64,000 bases of DNA, taken from the NCBI GenBank assembly GCA_023205875.1, contig CP060773.1, positions 62,001 to 126,000 of the forward strand. Reading direction: 5' to 3'. Below are positions 1 through 10,430 of the stretch, piece after piece. Position 1 is the first letter of the stretch, and each line of letters starts with the position of its first letter. Both the position numbers and the translations under genes were made by a program. The notes below the pieces were generated by a model. It saw only the letters and a list, made by a program, of their open reading frames with translations, made no database searches and was not told the origin of the DNA. Origin of the DNA: Chloropicon primus (Eukaryota > Chlorophyta > Chloropicophyceae > Chloropicales > Chloropicaceae).

Positions 1-378
1 AAACAAAATCAACTTCCTGCTTCTGGGTGGACGACTCGGGGCGAGTTCTTCGACGATTGAAAACGCATTGAGGAGAAGGAGAGAAAGAGGATGGGACTGG
101 ACGAAACTAGACCTCGAGATCTTTCCAACGAGCCCTCGATCGACTCGTTTGGTGCTCGGATGGGTCGAGGGATTGACTGGGAGGACTGGATGTGAAGCAG
201 AAACCACCCGAATGCCTAATCTTGTCGAGGACAGTGAAGAACGTGACAGCCATTAGAGGGGAAGAAGACCGCACTGAACGAATCATTGACTCGTGAACGT
301 TCCATAGGTCATTTGTGTGTCTCGTTTGACGTCTTGAGGGGCGGGTAGCTTGTTGTTGATGAGGATTTAGGGGAGAGG
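1..378. other. Upstream region of the sirtuin gene
   Basis: No gene is supported here. It holds one copy of the recurrent 53-bp module at 118-170 on the + strand, ending about 210 nt before the sirtuin start. Short open frames on both strands have no recognisable content. Confidence 0.5.
118..170 (+). promoter_or_regulatory. Recurrent upstream module, copy 1
   Basis: A 53-nt stretch with core CTTTC-N4-GAGCCCTC followed by ACTCGTTTGGTGCTCGG. It matches 20788-20840 at 42 of 53 positions by hand alignment. Both copies lie about 200-250 nt upstream of a + strand start codon. A promoter role is inferred from position and orientation. Confidence 0.45.
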
Positions 379-1511
379 ATGTGGAAGGTGATGGGAGTTG
401 GTGGCCAACGGGCGACGCGTGCGTTGTGCAGGGGCCGCAGAGCGGCGTCCTCCACCGCATCGGCCTCATCGGCGTCATCGGCGTGCGGATCTCGGGGGCG
501 TGACGAGACAACCAGGGCGAGGAGGGAAGGAAGTGGTGAAATGTTTCAGGAGCTCGTGAGGTTTGTGGAGAGGAGGAACGAGCTCGTTGTGGTGACTGGT
601 GCAGGGATCTCGACAGAGAGCGGCATTCCGGATTACCGGGGACCTCAGGGTGCGTATTCGACCGGTTTCAAGCCAGTGATGCATCAGAAATTCGTGAGTT
701 GCGAGAGAACGAGGAAGGTAAGAGGTATTGGTTCTCGCCGTCTTAGGTGTGTCCGCGTCGTGGGGCTGACCAGCTTCTTTTTCTTCTTCTTCTTCTTTTT
801 CTTCTTCAGCGTTACTGGGGACGGAGCATGGTGGGGTGGGAGAAGTTTGCGAGATGCCGTCCAAACAGGGCACACTTGGCCCTCTCTCAACTCGAGTCGA
901 TGGGTAAAGTCTCTGGCATCGTCACTCAAAACGTCGATCGTCTGCATCACCTAGCGGGAAGCAAGCGGGTGCTTGAGCTCCACGGCACGACTCACGAGGT
1001 TGTGTGCTTGAATTGCACGTACAGGACGACCAGGAAGGAGTTCCAGGAGGAGCTGGAGAGGCTGAACCCGGCTTCGGGGGTCTGTGGGGCGGCGGGTGGC
1101 AGGCCGCCGCACACCACGTTTGAGGGGACGCCCGGCCTTCAGAGGCCGGATGGTGACATCGAAGTGGAAGTGGAGGAGAGGTTCCAGGTTCCCGTTTGCC
1201 CCAAGTGCGATGCAAGGAATGAGGTGGGGATGCTCAAGCCCGACGTGACTTTCTTCGGTGACAACGTACCGCCCTGGAGGCACGAGATGGCGACAAGCTT
1301 GGTCAAGAGCAGCGATGGGATGCTGATCGTGGGCTCGTCTCTCATGGTGTTCTCGGCGTTCAGGCTTGCGAAGCTTGCGCTTGATTCCGGGAAAGGTGTT
1401 GCTGTGCTGAACATGGGGGAGACCAGAATCGATGACCACGACAACCTTTTGAAGTACGAAGGGCCTATCGGCGAGACAATGCAGAGGCTGCAAAGGAGCA
1501 TGATTTTTTGA
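379..1511 (+). CDS. SIRT4-like (class II) sirtuin, probably organellar
   Basis: NAD-dependent Sir2-family enzyme (deacylase or ADP-ribosyltransferase) closest by eye to mitochondrial SIRT4. Two exons, 379-717 and 810-1511, joined in phase 0 across a 92-nt GTAAG...CAG intron with a pyrimidine-rich end; 346 aa. The first ~54 residues are rich in R, S and A, like a transit peptide. Then follow GAGISTESGIPDYRG (NAD binding, ~res 72), the RYWGRSMVGW block typical of SIRT4, TQNVDRLH (~150), the catalytic His in ELHG (~172), zinc Cys pairs CLNC and CPKC, KPDVTFFGD and VGSSLMVFS. There is a Gly-rich insertion between the zinc pairs. A second Met at 541 could be an alternative start. Its stop lies 44 bp from the end of the convergent neighbour. 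Confidence 0.85.
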
Positions 1512-1555
1512 TGAAAAGTATTGGTATTAGAACTTGAACAAAAGTTTCCAAAATT

Positions 1556-3343
1556 CTACTGATCCAGCGTGAATAAAGGGATCTCGTCGTCAGCGGCGTT
1601 TCCTTGTGGGGTCCTTGCGCCAATATCGATCAACTTTCTGGAACACAAGTGAGACGAACGTGAGTCAGCCAGCAGAAGCAGGGGTGAAGAGAGAGTGTGT
1701 GAAAGTGAGAGAGAGCACAGAGCTCGGTGTGCTTACGTTGGCGCAGGGCTGATGTCTGTCTTGGCCGCAGCAGCGGCCTTGGCCGCGTTCTCTCGCATCT
1801 CCTTTTCCTCCTTCAACTTCCTCAGCTCCTCTCCGAGCTGCGCAAGCTGTGCCTTCAGCGACTGGATCTCCGCGAGTTTCTGGTTACTGGATCGCTGGGC
1901 TTCGTCGAGCGCCTGGGCCTTTGCCGCAGACGCTGCATCGAGCCTCTGCTGGATCGCCTGTGCGTGCTTTTCTCTCTCTTGGAGCTTTGTCTGGAGCTCG
2001 GCCTTGAACGATTCACTTTGTGCCGCCGCCTGCTTCAACCTTTGGATTTCGCTCTGCATGGCTTGGTTAGTAGCTTGCATGTCGCTGGCCTTTCTCGCCA
2101 GCGCCTCTTTCTCGGCTTGGGCGCCGGTCTGGTGCTCCTTCCTGAGGCTCGCGATCTTGCCCTCGTACTCCTGTGCCGTGGCTTGCTTGGCTTGGCTCAC
2201 GCGAGACTCCATCTGGCTCGACAACTTCTTCTGGTCGTCGAGCGCTTGGTTGTACTGCTTCTCGAGGGCGCCGTACTTGCCGCTCGCGGAAGAAAGCTGG
2301 TTCTTCATTTGGGCGACCTGGGCCTCCAACGCCTTGCCGGCATCCGAGCTCTTGGCTTTCGCCTCATTCAGGGACCTCTGGAGCTCCCCGCACGTCTTGG
2401 CGCTGGCGTCCTGGGCCGCCTTGAGATCCTGCGCGGCCTTTGCTTTCAACTCGCTCGCTTGCTTGGCCAACGCCTCCTTCTTGGACGCCTCGAGATCGGC
2501 CGTAAGCTTCTTCGCAGAGGATTTCACCTCCTCCAGGGTCTGCGAGGCTTGCTTCTTGAGGCTCTCCATCATCGACTCGTGCTGCTTCTTCGTCTGGGCC
2601 AGGACCGAGTGAACCTCCGCCTGCTTGGCCGCCAGCGCGTTCTTCATCGTGATGGCAGCCTCGTTCTCCAGCTTCTTCTTCTGGGCATCCAGAGCACCCT
2701 GCATCTCGGCGTGCATTCCCTCTTTCATCTTCGCTACGGCCTGCTTCTCCGCGTCGAGGGACTGCCTCCTCATGTCCTTCTGCTGCTGCTGGAGCTCCTG
2801 CTGCATCTGCGTCTTGAAGGCGGCCTCCATCTCGCCCTGCTGCTTGGCCAAGGCCTCCGTGGTTTTGTTGCCCATGCACTCCTCCACCACCGTCTTGATC
2901 GTGGAGATGTTCTTCTCGAACAGCTGGGTCAGGTTCTCCAGGGGCTCAGCCACCCTCTGCCCCACGGCCACGCTCACGGACTCGGCCACGCTCTTGCTGA
3001 GCGCGGCGACGTCCATCGCCGGGGGAGCTGGGGCCGGGGCAACGGGCTCGCTCTCGGCAGCGGCGCGCGTGGGCGTCTTGACGGCCTCAACCTCCTTCTC
3101 GAACGACACGGACTTCTCCACCCTCTGCCTCTTCCTGCCCTTGGTGGGCGTCACCGCCTCGAGCACCGCCTGCGCCGCTTTCTTGATCTGCTTCTTCACG
3201 CTCGGCTTCTTCGCCTTGGGCTCCGCTTTCTTCACCGCAGCCGTTTTCTTCACCGCAGCCGTTTTCTTCACCGTCGACAGCTTCTCGGTCGCCGCCGCGG
3301 CGGCCGTCCTCGAGCTGCTCCTCGTCGCCCTCGTCGCTGCCAT
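1556..3343 (-). CDS. Basic, coiled-coil, probably nuclear protein
   Basis: Unrecognised protein of about 562 aa. Exon 1 is 3343-1737 and a proposed last exon is 1637-1556. The N-terminus is very basic, with AAVKK-type repeats and a KGRKRQR cluster like a nuclear localisation signal; a short Pro/Ala-rich linker follows, then about 400 residues of Q/K/E/A-rich coiled coil. Read without splicing, the frame stops at 1733 in a TAA that lies inside a good donor (AAC|GTAAGC). Splicing the 99-nt intron to TTCCAG at 1638-1640 keeps the frame and adds 26 residues ending FTLDQ. The start ATG is followed at once by the basic region. The upstream side carries several GTAACG boxes. Function unknown; coiled-coil matches to cytoskeletal proteins would not be informative. 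Confidence 0.6.
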
Positions 3344-4050
3344 CCTTCCTCAAAGAGTAACAGTAACAGTAACGCACACCGACGACGTAACGTAACGCTC
3401 GCTCCCTTGGGCCAATTCTTTCGACCGACGGGTCTTTCGAAAGAGCAAAAGAAGACGCTCCGTGTCACGCCTCTCCCTTCCCTCCCTTCACCCGTCCCCG
3501 TTGCCGTCTTCGCGACAGAGATACAAAAGGTAGTCCGACGACGACCGCTTCCGTGCTCAGCCGTTACGTTTTGAGCGCGTTTTTTTTGATTTTTGAATTT
3601 TTCGACCGTTACATTTCTACTTTCACATTCTAAAGTAATACTTTTAGATTTCTGAAGGTCGAGAGGCAGAGCCACGAAATAGAAGGGAGAGAGAGAGAGA
3701 GAGAGAGAGGGAGTTGGTGCGTGTTTGAGCGGGTTCACAGGTCGGGATCAGTGGAATAAGGGGACGTGGTTCGACTCTTTCGAAAGTTCGTGTCGCGAGC
3801 TTTCGAAAGAACCCTTTTTTGACGTGTTTGAGTGATCGGAAAGGTTCCCGATTCGCTCGAGAGTGTCTGCAGCTGGAGGATTGACCTCTGGAGGGGTAAC
3901 TTGGAGGCGAGCGTGCGACCCGAGGAAGGGGAGGACGTCGAGGGAACGGGCGACGGAGCGAAAGATCATCTCGCGATCGTTCGAGTGGTGGGTCGCACGT
4001 GTGGGTTGAGCTCTCGGAGTGGACCGAGTTTTTGTTTTATTGAGAACTAG
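3344..4050. promoter_or_regulatory. Divergent intergenic region, coiled-coil gene and ClpF
   Basis: No gene seen. GTAACG boxes lie at 3369, 3387 and 3392 (the first two 18 nt apart), with the reverse form CGTTAC at 3562 and 3607. TTTCGAAAG palindromes occur near 3437, 3780 and 3802. A GA microsatellite lies at about 3687-3710. The region must hold the promoters of both flanking genes. Confidence 0.45.
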
Positions 4051-5161
4051 ATGTACTCGTTTTGTGGCCATCCTCGTGGTGTTGGCATCCCCTCGCGGCG
4101 AGGATGGTGCCACGGGAGGGTCAGGTGCTCCGCGTTCAACTTCAGAAGGTCGGGGAGTCCGGAGCACAGCGAGAGAGCCCACAGGGAGGTTGTTCTCTTC
4201 CTTGCTCAGAGGGAGGTGAGTAGCGAAGCGAGTATTCTCTATGCCATCCTATATACAGGTCCGTGGTGGGTTGCCGCTTCTGCGTCGGTGGACTAACCCT
4301 TTCCCTTTCCCTTTCCCTTTGCCTCTTCAGCTGGAGTCCGCGTTCCAGCGTTTGGTGAACATGGAGATGTACGAGGAGGCTAGGCAGGTCGCGTCTCAGC
4401 AAGAGAAGCTCCAGGAGCTCGCCTCGGAGGAGCTCGAGGGGGGAGGCGAGGAGGCAGGCTTGGGCGGGATCGCGAGCCTGTTCAAGAGGAAGCAAGACAA
4501 AGGCGCGGGGGAGGCGGAGGTCTCGCAGGACGACAGGAAACCTAAGCTGGACGACGGCGAGGTGGTCGTGAAGCTTTTGTCCCTGAGGACGGACTTGCAG
4601 AGAGCCATCGACGGGGAGGACTACGCGAGGGCCTCGGCGGTGAGGGACGAGATCCTGGAGATCGAGAACGAGGTCGAGAGGCAGAAGAAAGCTTCCAAGG
4701 ACCTCGCGCAGAGGGAACCAAAGTACTCGCTCGGGCAGTGCGTGGTGCACTGGCAAGACGGGTGGACTGGGGTGGTCTGCGGAATGCAGCAGGAGAAGAG
4801 GAAGAAGAGCGTGAAGAATCCTGACGAGGGATCGGTCCGGGAGGTAGAGGAGCTCGTTTACAGCTATCACGTGCTCCCATCCTCGCAGTACTGGAAGAAG
4901 AGGTCGAGCGAGGGCGTCTGCGTCGCGCTGGTGGACGAGAGCGAGCTCAACGCCCCCCAGCCCCCCGCCACTTGGAGGTCCGTCCACGGCAGCGACCCCG
5001 AGAACTTTCTCATTTACCACCCCTACATGTATCTCCTGTTCTACGGCCAGGACGGGGAGGGAAACTACGTGCCGAGCAAGAAGCTCAGGGACAAGTACAA
5101 GAAGCAGAGGAAGGACGTCTACTGGAACGGCGGCTCATCAAGCGAGGGTGAAGACGCGTAG
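4051..5161 (+). CDS. clpF: ClpF-like chloroplast Clp protease adaptor (UVR + YccV/HspQ domains)
   Basis: Likely plastid adaptor that delivers substrates to the ClpC-ClpPR protease, as Arabidopsis ClpF does. Exons 4051-4215 and 4331-5161 join in phase 0; 331 aa. Exon 1 encodes a Ser/Arg/Gly-rich leader that fits a transit peptide. Exon 2 begins with a UVR-type helical pair (LESAFQRLVNMEMYEEAR) and has a second one (LQRAIDGEDYARASAVRDE, ~res 185-205). A YccV/HspQ hemimethylated-DNA-binding-like domain then starts at KYSLGQCVVHWQDGWTGVV and runs to the YVPSKKL stretch. This UVR+YccV order is the ClpF layout; EXECUTER proteins share both domains but are longer. The intron ends in a run of CCCTTT units before CAG. 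Confidence 0.8.
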
Positions 5162-5225
5162 CAGCAAGGGGGAAAAAAGTTTTTTTGTTTAATTTTGTTT
5201 AATACCCACTACATTTTTGTCCCAC

Positions 5226-7577
5226 TCAAGGGTGGTTAGTTGTATCCGTCCCTTCTCTCGTCGTCGTCGCCGTCGTCGTCGTGGCCGCGTTTCCCGGCGA
5301 TTCGTCTCCAGTCTTCCTCTTGAACATGTTCAGTTTCGAAAATTGCTGCGCCAGCTTCGCTTTTGGGCTGCCGGACGAGTTCTTCAGCCTGCCAATCTCC
5401 GCGAGCTGCTTGCCTATCTTTTCCTGCAGCATGTAGACCAGGTCGTCCTTGGTTTTCAGGTCCTCGAGTTTCTGGTTCAGCTCCTTCTCCAAGGCGTCCA
5501 CGGACCCCAGGAGCTTCAGATTCTGTTTCTCCACCACCTCAAGCGCCTTTGCTTGCTCCATCTGCAGCTGGTCCTTCTCCCTCAAGTCTTTATTCATTCT
5601 CGCGACAATACCGATGAGGTCCACCACCTGCTTCTCAAGATAATACCTCACGGACGTAAGCTGCATGATTTGCTCGTTCATGCTGTCCTGCTGCAAGGCA
5701 GGGTCCCCGTTCCTCGCAGTCCCGCTCCCTCCGTGAGGAATCATCCCCGTGGACACGTTTCTCCTCACGCTGTTGTGCCTGCTGAAGGGCGAGAGGAGCC
5801 CAAAGGAACCGTGGGAGCCCAGAAAACGCCGCCTGAGATGTCTTGCCGATGCGCTTCCAGAAGCATTCGACCTCGCAGAAGACAGGCTTGACCTGTCGCT
5901 GATGCCGCCCATATCGACGATGCCATCCTCCCCCTCCATCTCAGCGTGCGATGACGTGCCGTTGTCCAGCGACCTCAATCCAAGTCTGTCCCTAACTTTG
6001 GCGGCCTCTGGAGTTTCCAGGGCGGGGTCCACAGCCCCCCCGGTGTAGGACGAGACTGGGTCCGGGACTCTCTTGTTCCCAAAAGTGGTGGTCACAATGG
6101 GGCGGTAAAGGTCTCGGTAAGGCTCGAGCTTGTTCTGGCTCACGTCGCTGAAACCCTGGCACGCAATTGTCACGAGCTGGGAGCTATCGAACGACTGGAC
6201 GGCCATGGACTGCAAAAGCACAATCAGTTGGGTGGGGTCCTTGCACTGGATCAGGGACCTCGAGTGAATATCGACCAGGGCCAAGGTGAACTTGAAGAGC
6301 AAGCTGCTCTGAACGAGTGCGGAATCCTCTTCTTCCATGTCAGGGAAGAGCAGGACATCCCACGTCCGCAGCAGCGTGGTCCATGGCAAGGCATTCGCGA
6401 AACCGCAAAGCAACCAGGACGAGCTCACGCACGCCAAGGAAACACCGAGGTTGTCCATCTGCGTGGCAACTGTTGGGAACTTCTCCTCCAAGAGCTGCTG
6501 CATCACCAGCTGATCCACCTGGAGCTCCACCATATCCTCTGTGTAATACCGGGCCAACACTCTGCTGCACAGGGAATCAAAACACCAGTAGGAGTGGCTC
6601 TCTAGAAGGAGGTCATCTTCTTCCCTGGGTTGTGCTTCGCCACCCTCGTTCGCGTCAGTCAATATGATGAGAAATAACCCAGCCACGAAATTCATGCCTT
6701 GGCAATAACCAACGTCAGGGTGGTGCCTGCAGTAGGCCTTGAGCACTCTCATCAGCGACCCGGATTCCCCGAACTCTCTCGCTTGCTTATGCGCGGGAAG
6801 CGTCCTTGGTATGTCCTTGTTGATGACCTTGAGGTACGGCAGGCTGGGGTCCTCCCCATCCTTCTTCTCGAACTCCTCGTCCGAGCACAAGTACTTGTAG
6901 GCCTCCAGGCTGCCCCAGCTGAAGCCACCCAACTCATCACCAGACCGCTGCTCTTGCTCCGACTGCCTCTCCTCGACTTGCAGGAAAACCTGCCACAGCA
7001 CCCCCCTCGCTTGGTTGGGCACACCACTCTGCACCAGCATCCTGAGCTCCCGTATCGCAACATCCACGACCTCAGCAAGGCCGTCCCCTTCCCCGCTCCC
7101 ATTCTCCGCCCCACCGTTACCCTCGGCTTGCCTCTCCCTCTCTCTCTCTCTTATCGTTGCAGAGGACTTGAGCACAAAGTTCACGCTCGCGATCAGCTTC
7201 TCCATATCCAGCGCCGATGAGCCCAACCCCTCGTCGTCGCCATTGCTCGCACTCGTCGATCCGGCATCCTTTGGCGCGTACTCCTCCGCAAACCTCACCC
7301 ATCGGCTCACCCTCTCCCTCTCCTCCTCCTTGAGCACCGGCTCAAACCGCTTGTAGGTCTCCACCTGCTCCTTCCTCAACTCGAAGCCATGCAAGTCCCT
7401 CGCACTCAAAGAAGCCTCCCTCTCCCTCCTCACCCTCTGTGGCTTCAACTCCTTCAAATCATCCACCGTGTCCTCGCCCTCCCCTCCTTCGTCCGCCGCC
7501 ACCCTCCCTCCCCTCCACGTCTCGAACCCATCGAGGTCCTCGAACTCATGGTCTCCTCCCTCCGCTTCACTCGCCAT
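5226..7577 (-). CDS. TBC-domain Rab GTPase-activating protein with C-terminal coiled coil
   Basis: Single-exon, 783 aa. The TBC domain spans about residues 185-500. Both catalytic fingers are present: the Arg finger in INKDIPRTLP (IxxDxxR) and the Gln finger in GYCQGMNFVAG. It should therefore be an active GAP for a Rab in vesicle traffic. The N-terminus is acidic and carries a short block around YKRFEPVLKEEERERVSRWV. A Ser-rich linker (res ~540-600) leads to a coiled coil (~620-720) and a Thr-rich tail. The family is common to all eukaryotes, so the Rab partner cannot be named. It shares a 540-bp divergent region with the starch synthase. Confidence 0.85.
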   Translation of the reverse strand: MASEAEGGDHEFEDLDGFETWRGGRVAADEGGEGEDTVDDLKELKPQRVRREREASLSARDLHGFELRKEQVETYKRFEPVLKEEERERVSRWVRFAEEYAPKDAGSTSASNGDDEGLGSSALDMEKLIASVNFVLKSSATIRERERERQAEGNGGAENGSGEGDGLAEVVDVAIRELRMLVQSGVPNQARGVLWQVFLQVEERQSEQEQRSGDELGGFSWGSLEAYKYLCSDEEFEKKDGEDPSLPYLKVINKDIPRTLPAHKQAREFGESGSLMRVLKAYCRHHPDVGYCQGMNFVAGLFLIILTDANEGGEAQPREEDDLLLESHSYWCFDSLCSRVLARYYTEDMVELQVDQLVMQQLLEEKFPTVATQMDNLGVSLACVSSSWLLCGFANALPWTTLLRTWDVLLFPDMEEEDSALVQSSLLFKFTLALVDIHSRSLIQCKDPTQLIVLLQSMAVQSFDSSQLVTIACQGFSDVSQNKLEPYRDLYRPIVTTTFGNKRVPDPVSSYTGGAVDPALETPEAAKVRDRLGLRSLDNGTSSHAEMEGEDGIVDMGGISDRSSLSSARSNASGSASARHLRRRFLGSHGSFGLLSPFSRHNSVRRNVSTGMIPHGGSGTARNGDPALQQDSMNEQIMQLTSVRYYLEKQVVDLIGIVARMNKDLREKDQLQMEQAKALEVVEKQNLKLLGSVDALEKELNQKLEDLKTKDDLVYMLQEKIGKQLAEIGRLKNSSGSPKAKLAQQFSKLNMFKRKTGDESPGNAATTTTATTTREGTDTTNHP

Positions 7578-8118
7578 CCCTCGCGCGAACCCCTTCGTGC
7601 GACCACTCGTTCGAAAGAGAAGGACGAGACGCTCGTGATGATACCGACCTCCCTCGACGCTTCGTCCTCTGCCGACCGCGCTCGCCGCTTCTCCGCCGAC
7701 CGCTCCCTCGCTTCCCTCGCGCGCGCGCTCTCAAAGGGAGTGGGAGGAGGCAGCGGCGCGCGAGGGAGAGGAGAAGGCGAGGGGAAGGCGCGAGAGAGAG
7801 GGGGAGGGGGAGGGGGGAAGCGTCAATCGAAGCGTCTCATCACGGGCTTTCGAATGAGCCCTCACTCGAAAGGTGTAACGCTCGGGTGAGGCGTTGACGC
7901 TCAGAAGAGGAGGTGGTTCACGATAGGGAGAGGCAGGGGAGGGGGGCAGAGAGGGGGGGAGGAGAGAGAGGGAGAGGGAGAGGGGAAGGTGTGCGCCAGA
8001 GGAGTGGCATTATTGTGTCTTGGTCTTTCGAATGAGCCCTCACTCGATTGGTGTAACGCGCGGTGGAGGGTTCGGCGAGCGAAACGGCTGAAACGGATTG
8101 CAGAGAGGCGAGGAGGCC
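7578..8118. promoter_or_regulatory. Divergent promoter region with two copies of the upstream module
   Basis: Between the TBC gene (minus) and starch synthase (plus). Two 34-nt segments at 7847-7880 and 8025-8058 are identical except at two positions, each CTTTC-N4-GAGCCCTC then ACTCG and ending GGTGTAACG. They are in the same direction, 178 bp apart. The rest is GA/GGGA-rich low complexity (7790-7990). Confidence 0.5.
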
Positions 8119-10176
8119 ATGCGAGTGGCAGGAGGGCAGAGGAGGGTGGAAGCAGCGGTTCATGGGAGGAGGGAGCGCGTGGGATGGAGGAGGATATCGT
8201 CAGTGAGGTTGTCCCGGAGTTTCAGGGCTTCAGGTTCCTCAGAGGGTGGCGAGAAGGTTGGATTTCTGGGTGAACTGGAGGAGGAGATCGAGGAGCTCAA
8301 GAGGAGGAACAAGGAGTTGCGGAGGAGGATCACGAAGAGGGAGGAGCAGGGAGGGGCCATCAAGTGCGAGACCCCCGGACACGGGAGCCCACGGCACGTG
8401 AGCTCGCTCGCAAGTAACGATGCCGGGGCGCTGGTGGAGAGGGGGTTGAGCGAGAGTCGGGATGGCGGGCTTCCTCCACGGTTTGGCCTGGATGTCATCT
8501 ACTGCTCAGCCGAGGTGGCGCCTTTTAGCAAGACAGGCGGACTGGCGGATGTTGCCAAGTCCCTTCCCATAGCTCTGGCAGAGAATGGCGGGCACAACGT
8601 CACGGTCGTGTCTCCGCTTTACGCGTTCGTGAAGGATCGGTTCGTGTGGGAAGGGGAGGACGGGGGAAGGGATGTGCCCTCTTCGCTCAGGTTGAGCTGC
8701 GTTTGCGAGAACGTCACGCTTGACATGGCGAAGAGTGGGAAGCAGAACGTGAAGTTTTATGGCACCAGGTGGTGCGACGTGGACTGGATTTTTGTCGACC
8801 ATCCATGTTTCCAGAGGGCGGGGGGGCCGTACGGGGACGAGGGGGGCGCCTTCATCGACAATGCTTTTCGCTTTTCCTTGCTTTCCCTCGCTAGCATAGA
8901 GCTGCCCTTGCAGTGGTGGTCCTCGATCGAGAAGAGGAGGGACGTTCGGTCCGACAGCATTCTTTTCATGGCGAATGATTGGCACGCCGCGATGGTTCCT
9001 GTGTACCTCAAGGCAAAGTTTAGGGGGAACGGAGTCTTGAAGAACTGCCGGTCAATTTTGTGTATACACAATCTGTTCCACCAAGGGGCACTCGCTCCCA
9101 GCACGTACTCGATGCTTGGGCTCCAAGACAAGCATTATTCGGTGTTCGACCACGGGGTCCTCGGCTCCTCTTTCTCTCCGGAGGTCACCCAGAGGGGCTC
9201 GTTCTCCATTTACGACGACGACGAGGAGGACTACGAGGAGGAGGGCCTCGCGGCAGAGAGCGAACCTGGTATTTTCGATGGCAGAGAGCGGTGCCTCAAC
9301 GTCCTGGTGGCCGGAATTCGCACGTGTGATAGAATTGTTACGGTCAGCTCAACGTACGCTTGGGAAATTCTGTCTCGAAGAGGCTACGGTTTCGATTTTG
9401 GCTTGAGCGAGGAGCTCAGGAAGAGAAAGGATGATTTGCACGGAGTGATCAACGGGATTGGTGACGAGTATGATCCTTCCACCGACACCAGGATCCCTTT
9501 CAATTTCTCTGCCGAGGATCTTGCTGGCAAGCGAAGGTGCAAGGAAGCTTTGAGGCAGGAGCTTGGTCTGGAAAGTGCCCAGGCGCCCTTGATAGGCTTC
9601 ATCGGAAGGCTTGACGCGCAGAAGGGCGCCGACGTGTTGCTCGAGTCGCTGCCTGCCCTCTTTGAGGCCAACAAGGAGGCCCAGCTGGTGATGCTCGGGA
9701 CGGGGGATCCCCTCCTCGAGCAAAGGATCAGGTCCGCCCAGCAGAGCTTTCCCAGCAATCTCCGTGGAATTTTGGCCTTCGACGTCGACTTGTCGCACAG
9801 AATTTTCGCTGCCTGTGATATTCTCGTCATGCCGTCGACGTTCGAGCCCTGTGGACTGAACCAGATGATTTCCCAAAAGTATGGAACTGTCCCAGTCGTG
9901 CACAGAGTTGGCGGGCTGAACGACACGGTGGAGGACTTTAACCAGAAAACGAGAACGGGGAGCGGGTTCACGTTCTCTCCTTGCAATCAGCAGAAGCTCC
10001 TGGAGACGCTGACTTTGGCACTGACCGTCTTCGAGAATGACCCAGGCAAGTGGTCCCACCTCGTCAGGACCTGCATGGGCATCAACCACTCGTGGAAGCT
10101 CCCCTCCTTGCAGTACGATCTCATCATGAATTGGACGATGGACACGAAGATCAATCAAGAGGGAGAGAGAGAGTAA
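8119..10176 (+). CDS. Starch synthase (glycosyltransferase family 5)
   Basis: Transfers glucose from ADP-glucose to alpha-1,4-glucan chains in the plastid. Single exon, 685 aa from the ATG at 8119; an upstream in-frame TTG at 8098 is not a credible start. The first ~45 residues are Arg/Ser-rich, a likely transit peptide, followed by a short coiled coil (ELEEEIEELKRRNKELRRRI). The GT5 domain starts at ~res 120 with the ADP-glucose site SKTGGLADV. Later motifs are NDWHAAMVPVYL, IHNLFHQG, RLDAQKGADVLLESLP, PSTFEPCGLNQM (catalytic Glu region) and GGLNDTVEDF. The N-terminal coiled coil and the GGLND form recall SSIII/SSIV, but KTGGL is more usual in GBSS/SSI/SSII and bacterial GlgA, so the subclass is left open. 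An acidic DDDEEDYEEE loop lies near res 370. Confidence 0.9.
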   Translation: MRVAGGQRRVEAAVHGRRERVGWRRISSVRLSRSFRASGSSEGGEKVGFLGELEEEIEELKRRNKELRRRITKREEQGGAIKCETPGHGSPRHVSSLASNDAGALVERGLSESRDGGLPPRFGLDVIYCSAEVAPFSKTGGLADVAKSLPIALAENGGHNVTVVSPLYAFVKDRFVWEGEDGGRDVPSSLRLSCVCENVTLDMAKSGKQNVKFYGTRWCDVDWIFVDHPCFQRAGGPYGDEGGAFIDNAFRFSLLSLASIELPLQWWSSIEKRRDVRSDSILFMANDWHAAMVPVYLKAKFRGNGVLKNCRSILCIHNLFHQGALAPSTYSMLGLQDKHYSVFDHGVLGSSFSPEVTQRGSFSIYDDDEEDYEEEGLAAESEPGIFDGRERCLNVLVAGIRTCDRIVTVSSTYAWEILSRRGYGFDFGLSEELRKRKDDLHGVINGIGDEYDPSTDTRIPFNFSAEDLAGKRRCKEALRQELGLESAQAPLIGFIGRLDAQKGADVLLESLPALFEANKEAQLVMLGTGDPLLEQRIRSAQQSFPSNLRGILAFDVDLSHRIFAACDILVMPSTFEPCGLNQMISQKYGTVPVVHRVGGLNDTVEDFNQKTRTGSGFTFSPCNQQKLLETLTLALTVFENDPGKWSHLVRTCMGINHSWKLPSLQYDLIMNWTMDTKINQEGERE

Positions 10177-10430
10177 AGCAGTTGTTCCTGATGTAATCCA
10201 TCCATCCATAAGAACTGAAAACGAAACGAACCAATCACCCCGCCCTCATCCATCCTCATGGTAGCCAAGGTGCTCGCTCTTTGAAAAGGGGGGAAGAAGA
10301 CACAATCCATCAGGAGATCCACCTTTCCATCTTTCCCTATCATCCCTTTCCCTTCCACCACCGCCATCCTATCCTCCTCCTCCCTCGCCCGATTGCAGAT
10401 CTCCCTCGGGCTCAAACCAATTGATCGACC

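Noticed and set aside
1727-3574. A 615-aa open frame on the + strand
   Set aside because: It is antisense to the coiled-coil gene and translates as Leu/Arg/Gly-rich text, the usual shadow of a GC-rich K/E/Q coiled coil.
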